From: Comamonadaceae bacterium
GTDB lineage: Bacteria > Pseudomonadota > Gammaproteobacteria > Burkholderiales > Burkholderiaceae_C
Assembly: GCA_027484105.1 (NCBI GenBank)
Contig: JAIXUG010000006.1
Location: 62,001 to 126,000 of the forward strand
Length of the DNA: 64,000 nucleotides
Reading direction: 5' to 3'
Shown here: piece after piece, positions 39,573 through 48,091 of the stretch
How the letters are laid out: each line of letters begins with the position of its first letter
Position numbering within the stretch: the first letter of the stretch is position 1
The notes under the pieces: generated by a model
What the model was told of the DNA's origin: nothing
What the model saw: only the letters and a program-made list of their open reading frames with translations
The model's database searches: none
Made by a program: the position numbers and the translations under genes

Positions 39573-40554
39573 TTTTAGCCTTTAACAATCCCATTGTTTC
39601 TGAACGCATTCTGGCTAGCGCAAAAACGGATTGAAGAGTGGGTGTGCTGATTTGGTGATGATTACCAATGGCCAAGACAGAGCCCAAGATGGCTTCTATC
39701 TCAACAAACTTTCCTGCTTCTGCATCTTGTAGCATCGAAGTTTTGATGTTGCCAAGCTTTCGTGTGGCTGCAATACGATCTGCAATCGAAGTTTCAATTT
39801 TGATGCCTAGGGCAGCGCCTACAGAAATAATTTCCGCCATCATCGACTTAAATAACTCGTAAACCAGCGGGTCATCGATTAGTAAGTCGGTTGAAGAATG
39901 GGTTAGCAAACTGACTGGATTAAAGCAAGCATTGCCTAGCAATTTTTTCCAAACTTCAGTGGTTATGTCTTCTGAGGCAATGGCATCTAAATCACAAGAC
40001 TTCAGCAACGATACAAAATTCTGCAGCCTGGGTGTTACTGGCGATCTAATATCTGGATGAGGTTCTCCAAAATATAGTCTCGTTCCACCATTGTGTTTAA
40101 CCTGACCTGGCGCAGTGCATTGGCAAGACGGATACGCGACTGCCCCCAAGATTTGATGCGGAGGGACAACCGATGAAATGCTGCCGAGAGAGGTTTCAAG
40201 ATGTTGACCTCTGAACCACCAAGGGACACCATTGATAACAGGGATAACAAGGGTGTGAGGGCCTAAAAGTCGAGGCAGTAGTGCGCTGATATCGTTCAAA
40301 GAATAAGACTTCACCGTGAGAAAAACGTAATCTTGAGGGCCTAAAGTTGAAGCGTCGCTCACGGCATTGACTTTGGAAACAATTCGTTGCTCAGCGCTTT
40401 CAAAGATCCATCCGTTTTCTTCCAATTGCCGAAGTGTTTCACCTCTTGCTATCACGTTCACACGTGGGTAATTTTGTGCCAGTTGGACTCCCAAAAAACC
40501 GCCGATGGCCCCTGCGCCAATGATGCATATTTGGGGATTGGCTAAATGTGTCAT
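39556..40554 (-). CDS. PanE/ApbA-family ketopantoate reductase-like protein
   Basis: A 332-residue NADP-dependent 2-oxoacid reductase of the 2-dehydropantoate reductase family. The Rossmann motif is ICIIGAGAIGGFLG (residues about 9-22), with the typical FLTVKS and INGVPWW segments; the C-terminal domain contains EVWKKLLGNACFNPVS. Its place in an operon with a fumarase-type hydratase argues for a role in catabolism rather than pantothenate synthesis. A second family member lies at 54985. Confidence 0.88.
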   Translation of the reverse strand: MTHLANPQICIIGAGAIGGFLGVQLAQNYPRVNVIARGETLRQLEENGWIFESAEQRIVSKVNAVSDASTLGPQDYVFLTVKSYSLNDISALLPRLLGPHTLVIPVINGVPWWFRGQHLETSLGSISSVVPPHQILGAVAYPSCQCTAPGQVKHNGGTRLYFGEPHPDIRSPVTPRLQNFVSLLKSCDLDAIASEDITTEVWKKLLGNACFNPVSLLTHSSTDLLIDDPLVYELFKSMMAEIISVGAALGIKIETSIADRIAATRKLGNIKTSMLQDAEAGKFVEIEAILGSVLAIGNHHQISTPTLQSVFALARMRSETMGLLKAKNGNHS

Positions 40555-40575
40555 TGTGAAATTAGCCGCTTCAAT

Positions 40576-41568
40576 TTAGGAGTGCCAAATGCCTTGCTTC
40601 GCCATTTCGCTAACAATCTTCACCATCGTTGAAGCCGTTGCGGTCATGGCACGTGAAGGCCCTTTTGATTTAGAGAATGACATAACCACTGAGCGTTGAA
40701 CGGATGGTTCTACAATTTTTGCCGCTTGCAATTGTCCAGACTGGATCTCGTGCCAAACGGCATGAATCGGCAACACCGTAAACAGTCTTTCTTGTTCTGT
40801 CAGTTGTTTTTGCAATGGCAAAGAATCGGCTTCAATTACAGGAGCAATGGACACATGCTCTTGTTTTGCAATGTTGTCTAAGGTTGTTCTCAGTCCGTTG
40901 GGGGAGGAGGGAAGTATGAACGGCAGACCATCCAGTTCTTTGAACTTCACAAACTCTTTGTTCGTGATCTTGTCACCTTTGTAACCGATTAAGTAGCTGT
41001 CAACCGTTGCCAGTAACTCTTCGTGATCGGGTTGTAAGTTTCCGTAGCGGTACAAAATTGCAATGTCTACTCTGGCATCATTGAGCCACTCCTCGACTTG
41101 ACCGCTTGAGCCTTCAACGATCTTGATCTTGACATTGGGGTGTTTTTCTTTGATCTCCACAAATAGTTTGCGCATCAGCATAGTGCCGATGGAGGGTAGT
41201 GTTCCAATAATGACAGTGCCACTGGGTTCGCGATGATCTGCACGGATGTGATGCTCTAAAGCTTGTGCACGCTCTAATAGGTCTTTGACCTCAACGAAAA
41301 GTTTGGCGCCTACTTCGGACAGTTCAACCCCGCGGCCTGTTCTGATAAAAAGCCTTGTGCTGCATTCGCGTTCTAAGGCGTTAATCAGTCTGCTCAAAAA
41401 AGATTGGTTGCTGTTTAAAAAAACTGCAGCGCGCGTTAAGCTTCCTAGTTCAGCAATTGCAACAAACGATCGCCATTTTTGGAGGTCAGATGTGATGTCA
41501 AGCTGGTAGCTTGTGGCACGGTGTTGGGTCATCGCTGAATTATCCTGACGATTGATCATATTGATCAC
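40576..41568 (-). CDS. LysR family transcriptional regulator
   Basis: A 330-residue LysR regulator. The N-terminal helix-turn-helix is SFVAIAELGSLTRAAVFLNSNQSFLSRLINALE; the periplasmic-binding-like effector domain begins with GTVIIGTLPSIG. Three in-frame ATGs (41568, 41559, 41532) compete; I list the longest. It is divergent from the enoyl-CoA hydratase gene, and its 3' side faces the PanE/fumarase operon, so it may control both sides. An inverted repeat in the 143-bp gap could be its site. Confidence 0.88.
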   Translation of the reverse strand: MINMINRQDNSAMTQHRATSYQLDITSDLQKWRSFVAIAELGSLTRAAVFLNSNQSFLSRLINALERECSTRLFIRTGRGVELSEVGAKLFVEVKDLLERAQALEHHIRADHREPSGTVIIGTLPSIGTMLMRKLFVEIKEKHPNVKIKIVEGSSGQVEEWLNDARVDIAILYRYGNLQPDHEELLATVDSYLIGYKGDKITNKEFVKFKELDGLPFILPSSPNGLRTTLDNIAKQEHVSIAPVIEADSLPLQKQLTEQERLFTVLPIHAVWHEIQSGQLQAAKIVEPSVQRSVVMSFSKSKGPSRAMTATASTMVKIVSEMAKQGIWHS

Positions 41569-41595
41569 AGCATAAACACTGATAAGAGCAGGCTA

Positions 41596-41628
41596 AGTTA
41601 TGGTCGAGAAGATTGAAACTGCATAACT
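41596..41628. promoter_or_regulatory. Inverted repeat in the lysR / enoyl-CoA hydratase gap
   Basis: AGTTATG (41596-41602) and CATAACT (41622-41628) are perfect 7-bp arms separated by 19 bp. They lie between divergent genes, where a LysR protein would bind. The spacing is longer than the usual T-N11-A core, so this is only a candidate. Confidence 0.35.
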
Positions 41629-41711
41629 GACTTGACGAAAATTAGCATACCTACTTGGCTGAGAGGTCAATAGACTGTGGCGATTAATGACAACAACTTT
41701 ATTGAGAGCAA

Positions 41712-42491
41712 ATGATGAATGATCTGACGCAATTGCAATATCAGCTCGAAAATTATGTGGCCATCTTAACTTTGGATGCGCCGCCTGTTAACGCGCTTAC
41801 GCGCACCCTGAACGATGAATTGACTGCTGCTTTGGACAGAATTTCTGAGATGGACGAAGTTCGAGCTGTCATTTTGACTGGCGCAGGCAAGGTCTTTTGT
41901 GCAGGCGCTGATTTGAAAGGCCGCGCTTCCGTCATCAAAGGCCCAGGAGACCTGCCCGCTCACTCGCGCCGTACCCGCGAATGCTTTCATGCGATTCGCG
42001 AATGCGCCAAACCCGTGATATGTGCCATCAATGGCGCCGCTTTGGGTTCTGGTTTGGCAATTGCCGCTTCTAGCGATATTTTGGTCGCTTCCGAAAAGGC
42101 AAGCCTGGGTCTCCCAGAGGTCGATGTTGGACTGTTAGGTGGCTGTAGTCACGCAATGCGTCTGTTCAGTCATTCCAGATTACGTCGCATGGCTTTGACA
42201 GGGCTGCGCGTCAATGGCGCCGAGCTCTATCGATTGGGTGTGGTGGAAGCCTGTGTTGAACACGATCAATTGATGCCAACTGCTTTGGAAATTGCACGCA
42301 GCATCGCATCCAAGAGCCCTGTTTCGACACGCATGGGCAAACACACATTGAACGTCATTGAAAACATGTCTTTGCGCGATGGCTATCGCTATGAACAAGA
42401 CATGACAGCACAAATTGGCAAAACAGAGGATGCCAAAGAAGCTCAGAAAGCCTTTGCCGAAAAGCGGCCGCCAGTCTTTGTTGGGCGATGA
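41712..42491 (+). CDS. Enoyl-CoA hydratase/isomerase family protein
   Basis: A 259-residue crotonase-fold protein. The oxyanion-hole segments are GKVFCAGADLKGR and ICAINGAALGSGLAIAASSD. The acidic residue position in LGLPEVDVGLLGG is compatible with hydratase activity. It probably hydrates the product of the acyl-CoA dehydrogenase that follows 100 bp later on the same strand. Confidence 0.88.
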   Translation: MMNDLTQLQYQLENYVAILTLDAPPVNALTRTLNDELTAALDRISEMDEVRAVILTGAGKVFCAGADLKGRASVIKGPGDLPAHSRRTRECFHAIRECAKPVICAINGAALGSGLAIAASSDILVASEKASLGLPEVDVGLLGGCSHAMRLFSHSRLRRMALTGLRVNGAELYRLGVVEACVEHDQLMPTALEIARSIASKSPVSTRMGKHTLNVIENMSLRDGYRYEQDMTAQIGKTEDAKEAQKAFAEKRPPVFVGR

Positions 42492-42591
42492 ATTTAAATT
42501 GCAGGTGTCTCTTGTGAGATAACATTTTTTTCCAAAATTGCATTTAATCATCTTTGAGCTGAAGCTTTTTAATTGTTTTCAAAGGATTTAA

Positions 42592-43833
42592 ATGTTTGCA
42601 GATTTGTCCCCTAAATCGAGAGTCTTGGTTGGCCGTTTGAAGGTGTTTTTTGACACCCATATTTACCCGAACGAAGAAAGACATCATCACGAAATGGCGG
42701 AGATGCGCCGTGAGGGCAACCCTTGGCGCCCTGTTCCCGTGGTTGAAGAACTTAAGGTAATTGCCAAATCACAAGGTCTGTGGAACATGTTTTTGCCCCA
42801 TCCTTATGAGGGGCAAGGCGGTATTTCTAATCTTGACTACGCACCCCTGTGTGAAATCATGGGCCGTGTTTCTTGGTCTGGCGAAGTCTTCAATTGCTCT
42901 GCGCCCGATACCGGCAATATGGAAACCATTGAGCGATACGGTACATCTGAACAAAAAAAGACGTGGTTGGAGCCGCTGCTTGATGGCAAGATTCGCTCTG
43001 CATTTTTGATGACAGAGCCTGCAGTGGCCTCTTCTGATGCCACCAATATTCAGTGTTCTATTCGCCGTGAAGGTGACGAGTATGTGATCAATGGTCGTAA
43101 GTGGTACTCCTCTGGCGCTGGCAGTTCCAGTTGCAAAATTTTCATCGTCATGGGCAAAACAGACGTGACCGCAGCAAGGCATTCACAACAATCCATGGTG
43201 CTTGTGCCTCGTGATACCCCAGGTGTCACTGTCATTCGACCTTTGTCTGTTTTAGGATACGACGACGCCCCGCACGGCCATATGGAAGTCCTCCTGGAAA
43301 ATGTGCGTGTTCCCGTTTCGAACGTTTTGTTGGGCGAAGGACGTGGTTTTGAAATTGCACAAGGCCGCTTAGGCCCTGGACGAATTCACCATTGCATGCG
43401 ATCCATTGGAGCAGCAGAGCGTGCTCTGGAAATGATGTGCGATCGTCTTCAAAGCCGCGTTGCTTTTGGCAAGCCACTTTCTGAGCAGTCTGTTTGGCAT
43501 GAGCGCATTGCGGAATCTCGCTGCATGATTGACCAAGCGCGTCTTTTGACTTTCAACGCAGCTTGGAAAATGGACACTGTTGGTAACAAAGATGCCAAAG
43601 CTGAGATCGCCATGATCAAGGTGGTTGCGCCTAACGTTTCTTGCAAGGTGGTTGACTGGGCCATTCAGGCGTTTGGCGCTGCCGGTGTCAGCCAAGATTT
43701 CTGGCTTGCTGAAGCTTATGCACATCAGCGTACGGTACGCTTGGTGGATGGCCCAGATGAAGTTCACCGGAATGCCATTGCCAAGTTGGAGTTGGCAAAG
43801 AGAGCTAAGCTTTCAATGGCCAAGCCTGCATGA
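42592..43833 (+). CDS. Acyl-CoA dehydrogenase, ACAD10/11-like
   Basis: A 413-residue FAD flavoprotein. Visible are [16 protein letters not shown] (FAD/substrate binding), [30 protein letters not shown] and a C-terminal [16 protein letters not shown]...[10 protein letters not shown]. The DGPDEVH ending is characteristic of the ACAD10/11 branch rather than of short- or medium-chain enzymes. It probably forms an operon with the enoyl-CoA hydratase. The substrate is unknown; a branched or hydroxylated acyl-CoA is possible. Confidence 0.88.
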   Translation: MFADLSPKSRVLVGRLKVFFDTHIYPNEERHHHEMAEMRREGNPWRPVPVVEELKVIAKSQGLWNMFLPHPYEGQGGISNLDYAPLCEIMGRVSWSGEVFNCSAPDTGNMETIERYGTSEQKKTWLEPLLDGKIRSAFLMTEPAVASSDATNIQCSIRREGDEYVINGRKWYSSGAGSSSCKIFIVMGKTDVTAARHSQQSMVLVPRDTPGVTVIRPLSVLGYDDAPHGHMEVLLENVRVPVSNVLLGEGRGFEIAQGRLGPGRIHHCMRSIGAAERALEMMCDRLQSRVAFGKPLSEQSVWHERIAESRCMIDQARLLTFNAAWKMDTVGNKDAKAEIAMIKVVAPNVSCKVVDWAIQAFGAAGVSQDFWLAEAYAHQRTVRLVDGPDEVHRNAIAKLELAKRAKLSMAKPA

Positions 43834-43890
43834 GGTAATTCATTCGATGCATTCGCGTTTAGTCTATCCAGCTGAACGCGGCCGTGTTGT

Positions 43891-44712
43891 CTAGTTGTAG
43901 AGTGCCGAAGGGTTGGTTTTCAGAATCTTCTGAATTACCAACTCATCTTGGGTCCACTGCTTTAAAAGGTCCAGTAGATCTGGGGTGTTGGGTGTCGGTA
44001 CAACGCGGAGATGGGGCCAATCGCTGCCCCATACCAATCGATCTGGATTTTGTTGAATCATGGCTTTCATAAATGGTTTGCCAATTTCCCAGTCTGTTTG
44101 GTTCAGCAGGTTTCGATAGACGCAAAGCTTGATCCAAACATGCCCTGAATCAAGCAGCCGTAAAAGGTTTTGAAAGCCCGCATCATTGATGCCGTTTTGA
44201 GGGTTAAATCCACCCATATGATCGATCACAATCGGCACAGGCGAGGTCTTCAGAGTTTCGTAGATATCTTGTAGAGCAGCACAATCAGTCCAAATTTCAG
44301 CATGTAAATTGGCATTAGCCAAAGTCGATTTCAGACTTTGGAAGTCTTCGATTGTGGCGCTGCCTAGAAAGTTATTGGCAGCGCCGCTTCGGTGACTAAA
44401 GCGCGCAGCACGAATGCCCTGATCACGCAAGGCTGTGAAGTTCAAAGCGTTTTCAGCGCTGGCCACGATGACGCCTCTGATCCTGTGATTGTTTTGGAGC
44501 GTCTCGAAAAGTAATCGGTAGTCATCGCCGTAAGCACTCGGGTGAACCAGCACGCCATAATCGATGCCCATTTGATCAAGCAGACTCAAATATTGCTGTA
44601 CCAGGGCCTCGGGCGGCGTGTAAGTGCGGTTTGCCGCTAATGGGTAATGTTCGTAAGGACCAAAGACATGGGCATGACAGTCCCATATGCCCTTTGTCCC
44701 AGGGGTGCTCAT
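43891..44712 (-). CDS. Amidohydrolase, 2-pyrone-4,6-dicarboxylate lactonase-like
   Basis: A 273-residue TIM-barrel metal-dependent hydrolase of the amidohydrolase-2/LigI group. It shows WDCHAHVFGP (first HxH), VLVHPSAYGDD, IVIDHMGG and WGSDWPHLR with the late aspartate. LigI members open lactones such as PDC from lignin aromatics. I chose the ATG at 44712 because it overlaps the upstream stop as ATGA; an ATG at 44733 is in frame. It is last in a four-gene minus-strand operon. Confidence 0.87.
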   Translation of the reverse strand: MSTPGTKGIWDCHAHVFGPYEHYPLAANRTYTPPEALVQQYLSLLDQMGIDYGVLVHPSAYGDDYRLLFETLQNNHRIRGVIVASAENALNFTALRDQGIRAARFSHRSGAANNFLGSATIEDFQSLKSTLANANLHAEIWTDCAALQDIYETLKTSPVPIVIDHMGGFNPQNGINDAGFQNLLRLLDSGHVWIKLCVYRNLLNQTDWEIGKPFMKAMIQQNPDRLVWGSDWPHLRVVPTPNTPDLLDLLKQWTQDELVIQKILKTNPSALYN

Positions 44713-45278
44713 TTTTTCAAGTGTTGTGGCCATGGGAACTCGCCAGTGACACCATCTGGAAAAGGTATTTCATGGCAGTTAAGCGTCATCGCCACCATGG
44801 TGTAGTAACCAACCAATGCAGTCAGTTCCACAATGGTTTTGGAACCTAAACTAGCCAAGGTAGCTTGATAGGTGAGGTCTGATACAGAATTGTATTGGTT
44901 CAGTTCTACGCAAAATTGCCAGATCAATAGATCTTCGGCCGACAAATTCAAAGGTTGAGTTTGGTTCAATAATGCTTCAATGACTTCGGGCTCAATGCCT
45001 GCCTTTATGGCCTCAGGTTTGTGAGCAAACCATTCGAATGGTGATTGACACGCTCTGCCTGTGATGAGGATTGCCAATTCCGATTGACGGGGTGTCAATG
45101 ATGTTTTGTACCTTAAGAGAGCGCCAAGCGCTTGCCACTTGTCTGCTAATTCTGCGTTGTAAATAGCGGCTCTCAAGGGCCCTTGAATTCTTCCTCTGGG
45201 GCCAGAGACAATCTTGTCGTAGACTTTTCTTTGCTCTACGTCCATTGACTCAGGAGTGGGTAAAGGGATTCTTGACAT
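44709..45278 (-). CDS. Carboxymuconolactone decarboxylase family protein
   Basis: A 189-residue all-helical protein of the CMD/AhpD-like family. The conserved helix reads SELAILITGRACQSPFEWFAHKPEA; it has the E-W-x-x-H pattern and lacks the CxxC of AhpD, so a peroxidase role is unlikely. With the LigI-like gene (4-bp overlap) it suggests processing of a lactone or 2-oxoacid intermediate. Confidence 0.85.
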   Translation of the reverse strand: MSRIPLPTPESMDVEQRKVYDKIVSGPRGRIQGPLRAAIYNAELADKWQALGALLRYKTSLTPRQSELAILITGRACQSPFEWFAHKPEAIKAGIEPEVIEALLNQTQPLNLSAEDLLIWQFCVELNQYNSVSDLTYQATLASLGSKTIVELTALVGYYTMVAMTLNCHEIPFPDGVTGEFPWPQHLKK

Positions 45279-45311
45279 ATCAATACTTGAGTGAGGGGTA
45301 GTTAACCGACA

Positions 45312-45926
45312 TTAGCCATCGATAGGTTGAGTCGTTTGAAATGAGGGTCTGAGGCTTAGCTGGTTGTACCATTTAGCTAAATCAACGTACTTGGATTGCC
45401 ATTCAAGCGATTCAAACCGGTAATCGGCATAACCAAGAGCACACCCTAAGGTCAAGGTACCGATGTTGAATGAAGACTCCGAGAGTTCATTTATCTCAGA
45501 GGTTAGCAACTGCAAGCTGGCGTTGAATTTAAGTTCAAAAGCGTCCATAAGAGCGACCAGCGGTTGTTCGCGTTCTCTTTCATTGCGCCACAAGATAAGC
45601 GCGTCAAGCAGACCATCTCCTAAAGCATGCCATCGCAATGCTCGCCACTTTTCAGGACCGCTCATTGGAAACAAGGAGCCATTGCCTAAATCGTTGAGGT
45701 ACTCACAAATAACCAAAGAATCAAAAAGGTGGATGCCGTCAGCTGTCGTCAGGGTGGGAATTTTAGAAAGAGGGTTGTCTTGCATGATCCGAGCATTTGG
45801 CTTCAGCATGGCTGCAACAGATCTTAAGTTTTCGACTTGATCGTTCATACCAAGCTCGTGCAAGCAAATCATGACTTTGCGAACATAGGGCGATTTGGGT
45901 GACCAATGAAGTTTCATTTTTGGCAT
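45312..45926 (-). CDS. Glutathione S-transferase family protein
   Basis: A 204-residue GST-like protein. The N-terminal thioredoxin fold has LHWSPKSPYVRKVMICLHELG with a serine in the usual catalytic position and NPLSKIPTL (cis-Pro); DSLVICEYL completes the glutathione site. The C-terminal domain is all-helical. In such clusters a GST may isomerise or cleave a ring-fission product; the substrate is unknown. It lies 2 bp after the CoA-transferase gene. Confidence 0.87.
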   Translation of the reverse strand: MPKMKLHWSPKSPYVRKVMICLHELGMNDQVENLRSVAAMLKPNARIMQDNPLSKIPTLTTADGIHLFDSLVICEYLNDLGNGSLFPMSGPEKWRALRWHALGDGLLDALILWRNEREREQPLVALMDAFELKFNASLQLLTSEINELSESSFNIGTLTLGCALGYADYRFESLEWQSKYVDLAKWYNQLSLRPSFQTTQPIDG

Positions 45927-45928
45927 TG

Positions 45929-47152
45929 TTAGATGACTCCCTTGTCTTTGAGCGCTTTGATTTTTAACTCCCCATAGCCTAGCTCTTGAAGAATATCATT
46001 GCTGTGCTGCCCCAACATTGGTGGCGCCTTGCACTCTGGCAATTGAGCATCACTGAAACGCATGGGTGTAGCTACTTGCGGTAAGAGGACACCACAAGGG
46101 TGTTCAACATTGCGCAACATTTCTCTGGCTTTGACTTGCGGATCTTCAAAAACATCTGCAACTGAATTGATAGGGCCGCATGGAACGCCCGCTTGATCCA
46201 AGGCATCAATGATTTTGTTCCGTTCCCACTTCAGAAATTCAGCCCGAATTAAATCCATCAGTGCAGGTAAGTTGTTAATCCGCTGTGCGTTCGTTGAATA
46301 ACTTGGGTCGCTGGCATAGGTGGCTAATCCGATGACTTCACACAATTTCGTAAATTGGGCATCGTTGCCAACGACTAAAATCACGTCGCCGTCTTTGCAT
46401 GAAAACACGTCTTGAGGTTGGATGTTGGGATGTGCGTTCCCGTTGCGCTTAGGTACCTTGCCTGAAACAAGAAAATTCATGGCTTGATTGGCAAGTGAGG
46501 AGACCTGCACATCCAACATTGCGATGTCAATGTAATCGCCTTTACCGGTTTCATTGCGACGAGCCAATGCAGCTAAAACAGAAACGGCTGCGTACATGCC
46601 GGTCATTAAGTCAACAATTGGTACGCCAACCTTTTGTGGACCTGCTCCCGGTTTGCCATCGCGTTCACCTGTGACACTCATCAGTCCGCCCATGGCTTGA
46701 ATTAAAAAATCATAAGCAGGTTGTTCGCGCCTTGGGCCAGTTTGGCCAAATCCTGTGACAGAGCAATAAATGAGTTTGGGATTGATTTTTCGTAAAGAAG
46801 CTTCATCCAATCCGAACTTACTCAAAGTGCCAACTTTATAGTTTTCCAAAATGATGTCAGCCCGCATGGCCAAATCTTTGATGATTTGCTGTCCTTCAGG
46901 TTTTTCAATGCTTACCGTAATAGATCGCTTGCCGCGATTGACTGCAAGAAAATAGCCTGCCTCTGAGGTGTTTTGATTGTCTTTATCTTTCAGGTAAGGT
47001 GGGCCCCAGTGACGCGTGTCATCTCCTACGCCGGGACGCTCGACTTTGATGACCTCCGCCCCAAGATCCGCAAAAATTTGACCAGCCCAAGGCGCGGCCA
47101 AAATTCGACTCAGGTCCAAAACTTTGATGTGCGAAAGAGGGCCGCTGTTCAT
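45929..47152 (-). CDS. Class III CoA transferase (CaiB/BaiF family)
   Basis: A 407-residue enzyme that moves CoA between organic acids. Conserved segments are VLDLSRILAAPWAGQIFADLGAEVIKVE, the catalytic-Asp region LIQAMGGLMSVTGE with DLMTGMYAA, and the C-terminal GQHSNDILQELGY. It is the first gene of the operon CoA transferase, GST, CMD, amidohydrolase. It probably activates the imported acid as a CoA thioester for the acyl-CoA dehydrogenase and hydratase nearby. Confidence 0.9.
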   Translation of the reverse strand: MNSGPLSHIKVLDLSRILAAPWAGQIFADLGAEVIKVERPGVGDDTRHWGPPYLKDKDNQNTSEAGYFLAVNRGKRSITVSIEKPEGQQIIKDLAMRADIILENYKVGTLSKFGLDEASLRKINPKLIYCSVTGFGQTGPRREQPAYDFLIQAMGGLMSVTGERDGKPGAGPQKVGVPIVDLMTGMYAAVSVLAALARRNETGKGDYIDIAMLDVQVSSLANQAMNFLVSGKVPKRNGNAHPNIQPQDVFSCKDGDVILVVGNDAQFTKLCEVIGLATYASDPSYSTNAQRINNLPALMDLIRAEFLKWERNKIIDALDQAGVPCGPINSVADVFEDPQVKAREMLRNVEHPCGVLLPQVATPMRFSDAQLPECKAPPMLGQHSNDILQELGYGELKIKALKDKGVI

Positions 47153-47228
47153 ACTTTAAATCCTTGGAAAACTGCCCCATTTTGGCCCCAATTAACTTCG
47201 GGATTTAGCCTCCAAAATGCAACTCAGT

Positions 47229-47246
47229 CATGCAAATTTATGCATG
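47229..47246. promoter_or_regulatory. Inverted repeat between divergent CoA-transferase and hydrolase genes
   Basis: CATGCA (47229-47234) and TGCATG (47241-47246) are perfect arms around AATTTA. It lies in the 126-bp gap between divergent genes, a position suited to an operator. The binding protein is unknown. Confidence 0.35.
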
Positions 47247-47278
47247 TCGCAAATGTAGAAGGCTTTCTAAAATCCATC

Positions 47279-48070
47279 ATGGTCAATATGTCTCTTCAAC
47301 TACCAGACCAACACATGGTGCAAACACCTGATGCCAACATTCAGGTTTTTATGCATGGCCAAGGCCCCTCGGTCATCATCTTGCCATCCTTAGGTCGAGG
47401 CGTAGAAGATATGTTCGAATTTTCGAGCCTATTGGCTGCTGAGGGATTTCGCGTATGTCTGCTAAATCCCAGAGGAATAGGTGCCAGTCAAGGGAGCCTG
47501 GTGAACTTGAGCTTGGATCAGTTGGCAGACGATGTGGCGCATGTCATTGAAAAACTGTCGCCGTCTAAGGCCCACGTTGCAGGCCATGCTTTTGGAAATT
47601 GGGTTGCACGAAACTTAGCAACCCGACGTCCAGATTTGGTGAGAAGCGTGGCATTGATTGGCGCTGCCCACAAACAGTTCCCAGTTGAATTGAGGCATCA
47701 AATTGACATCTGTATGGACAGTTCGCTCAATGCTGACATCAGAATCCAGGCCTTAAAAACAGCTTTTTTTGCCAGTTGTAACGATCCAAGCAAATGGCTT
47801 GAGGGTTGGCACCCAGAAGTGGCTATCGCTCAGCGACAAGCAGCAGCAGCTTGTCCTAAAGCTGAATGGTGGCACGCGGGTAATGTGCAATTGTTGGATT
47901 TGCAAGGGGAAGAGGATCCTTTCGCGCCAATGGTTACTGCCTTTCAATTACAAGATGAACTCGGAAAAGATCGAGTGCGTGTTCATCGAATCCCCAGGGC
48001 CAGTCATGCGTTAATTCCCGAAAATCCAATGGAGGTCAGTCGGAAAATGACCAACTTTTTCAGACAGTGA
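47279..48070 (+). CDS. Alpha/beta-hydrolase-fold protein, Ala at the nucleophile elbow
   Basis: A 263-residue alpha/beta hydrolase. Motifs are VIILPSLGRG, LLNPRGIGASQG and a late His in PRASHALIPE. The elbow reads G-H-A-F-G (residues 102-106) with Ala104 where Ser is expected; GHA-type variants may form a real subfamily (recollection). The start is uncertain: I use the ATG at 47279; ATG at 47288 is an alternative, and the long upstream frame only overlaps the CoA-transferase gene. A Bug gene follows 21 bp later. Confidence 0.78.
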   Translation: MVNMSLQLPDQHMVQTPDANIQVFMHGQGPSVIILPSLGRGVEDMFEFSSLLAAEGFRVCLLNPRGIGASQGSLVNLSLDQLADDVAHVIEKLSPSKAHVAGHAFGNWVARNLATRRPDLVRSVALIGAAHKQFPVELRHQIDICMDSSLNADIRIQALKTAFFASCNDPSKWLEGWHPEVAIAQRQAAAACPKAEWWHAGNVQLLDLQGEEDPFAPMVTAFQLQDELGKDRVRVHRIPRASHALIPENPMEVSRKMTNFFRQ

Positions 48071-48091
48071 TGATTTTTTAGGAGCAATCAA

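Noticed and set aside
44709-45278. AhpD-type alkylhydroperoxidase
   Set aside because: The fold fits, but the CxxC redox pair is missing, so a CMD-like assignment without peroxidase activity is safer.
46973-47278. N-terminal extension of the alpha/beta hydrolase at 47279
   Set aside because: It overlaps the CoA-transferase start on the other strand and has no homology-like features.
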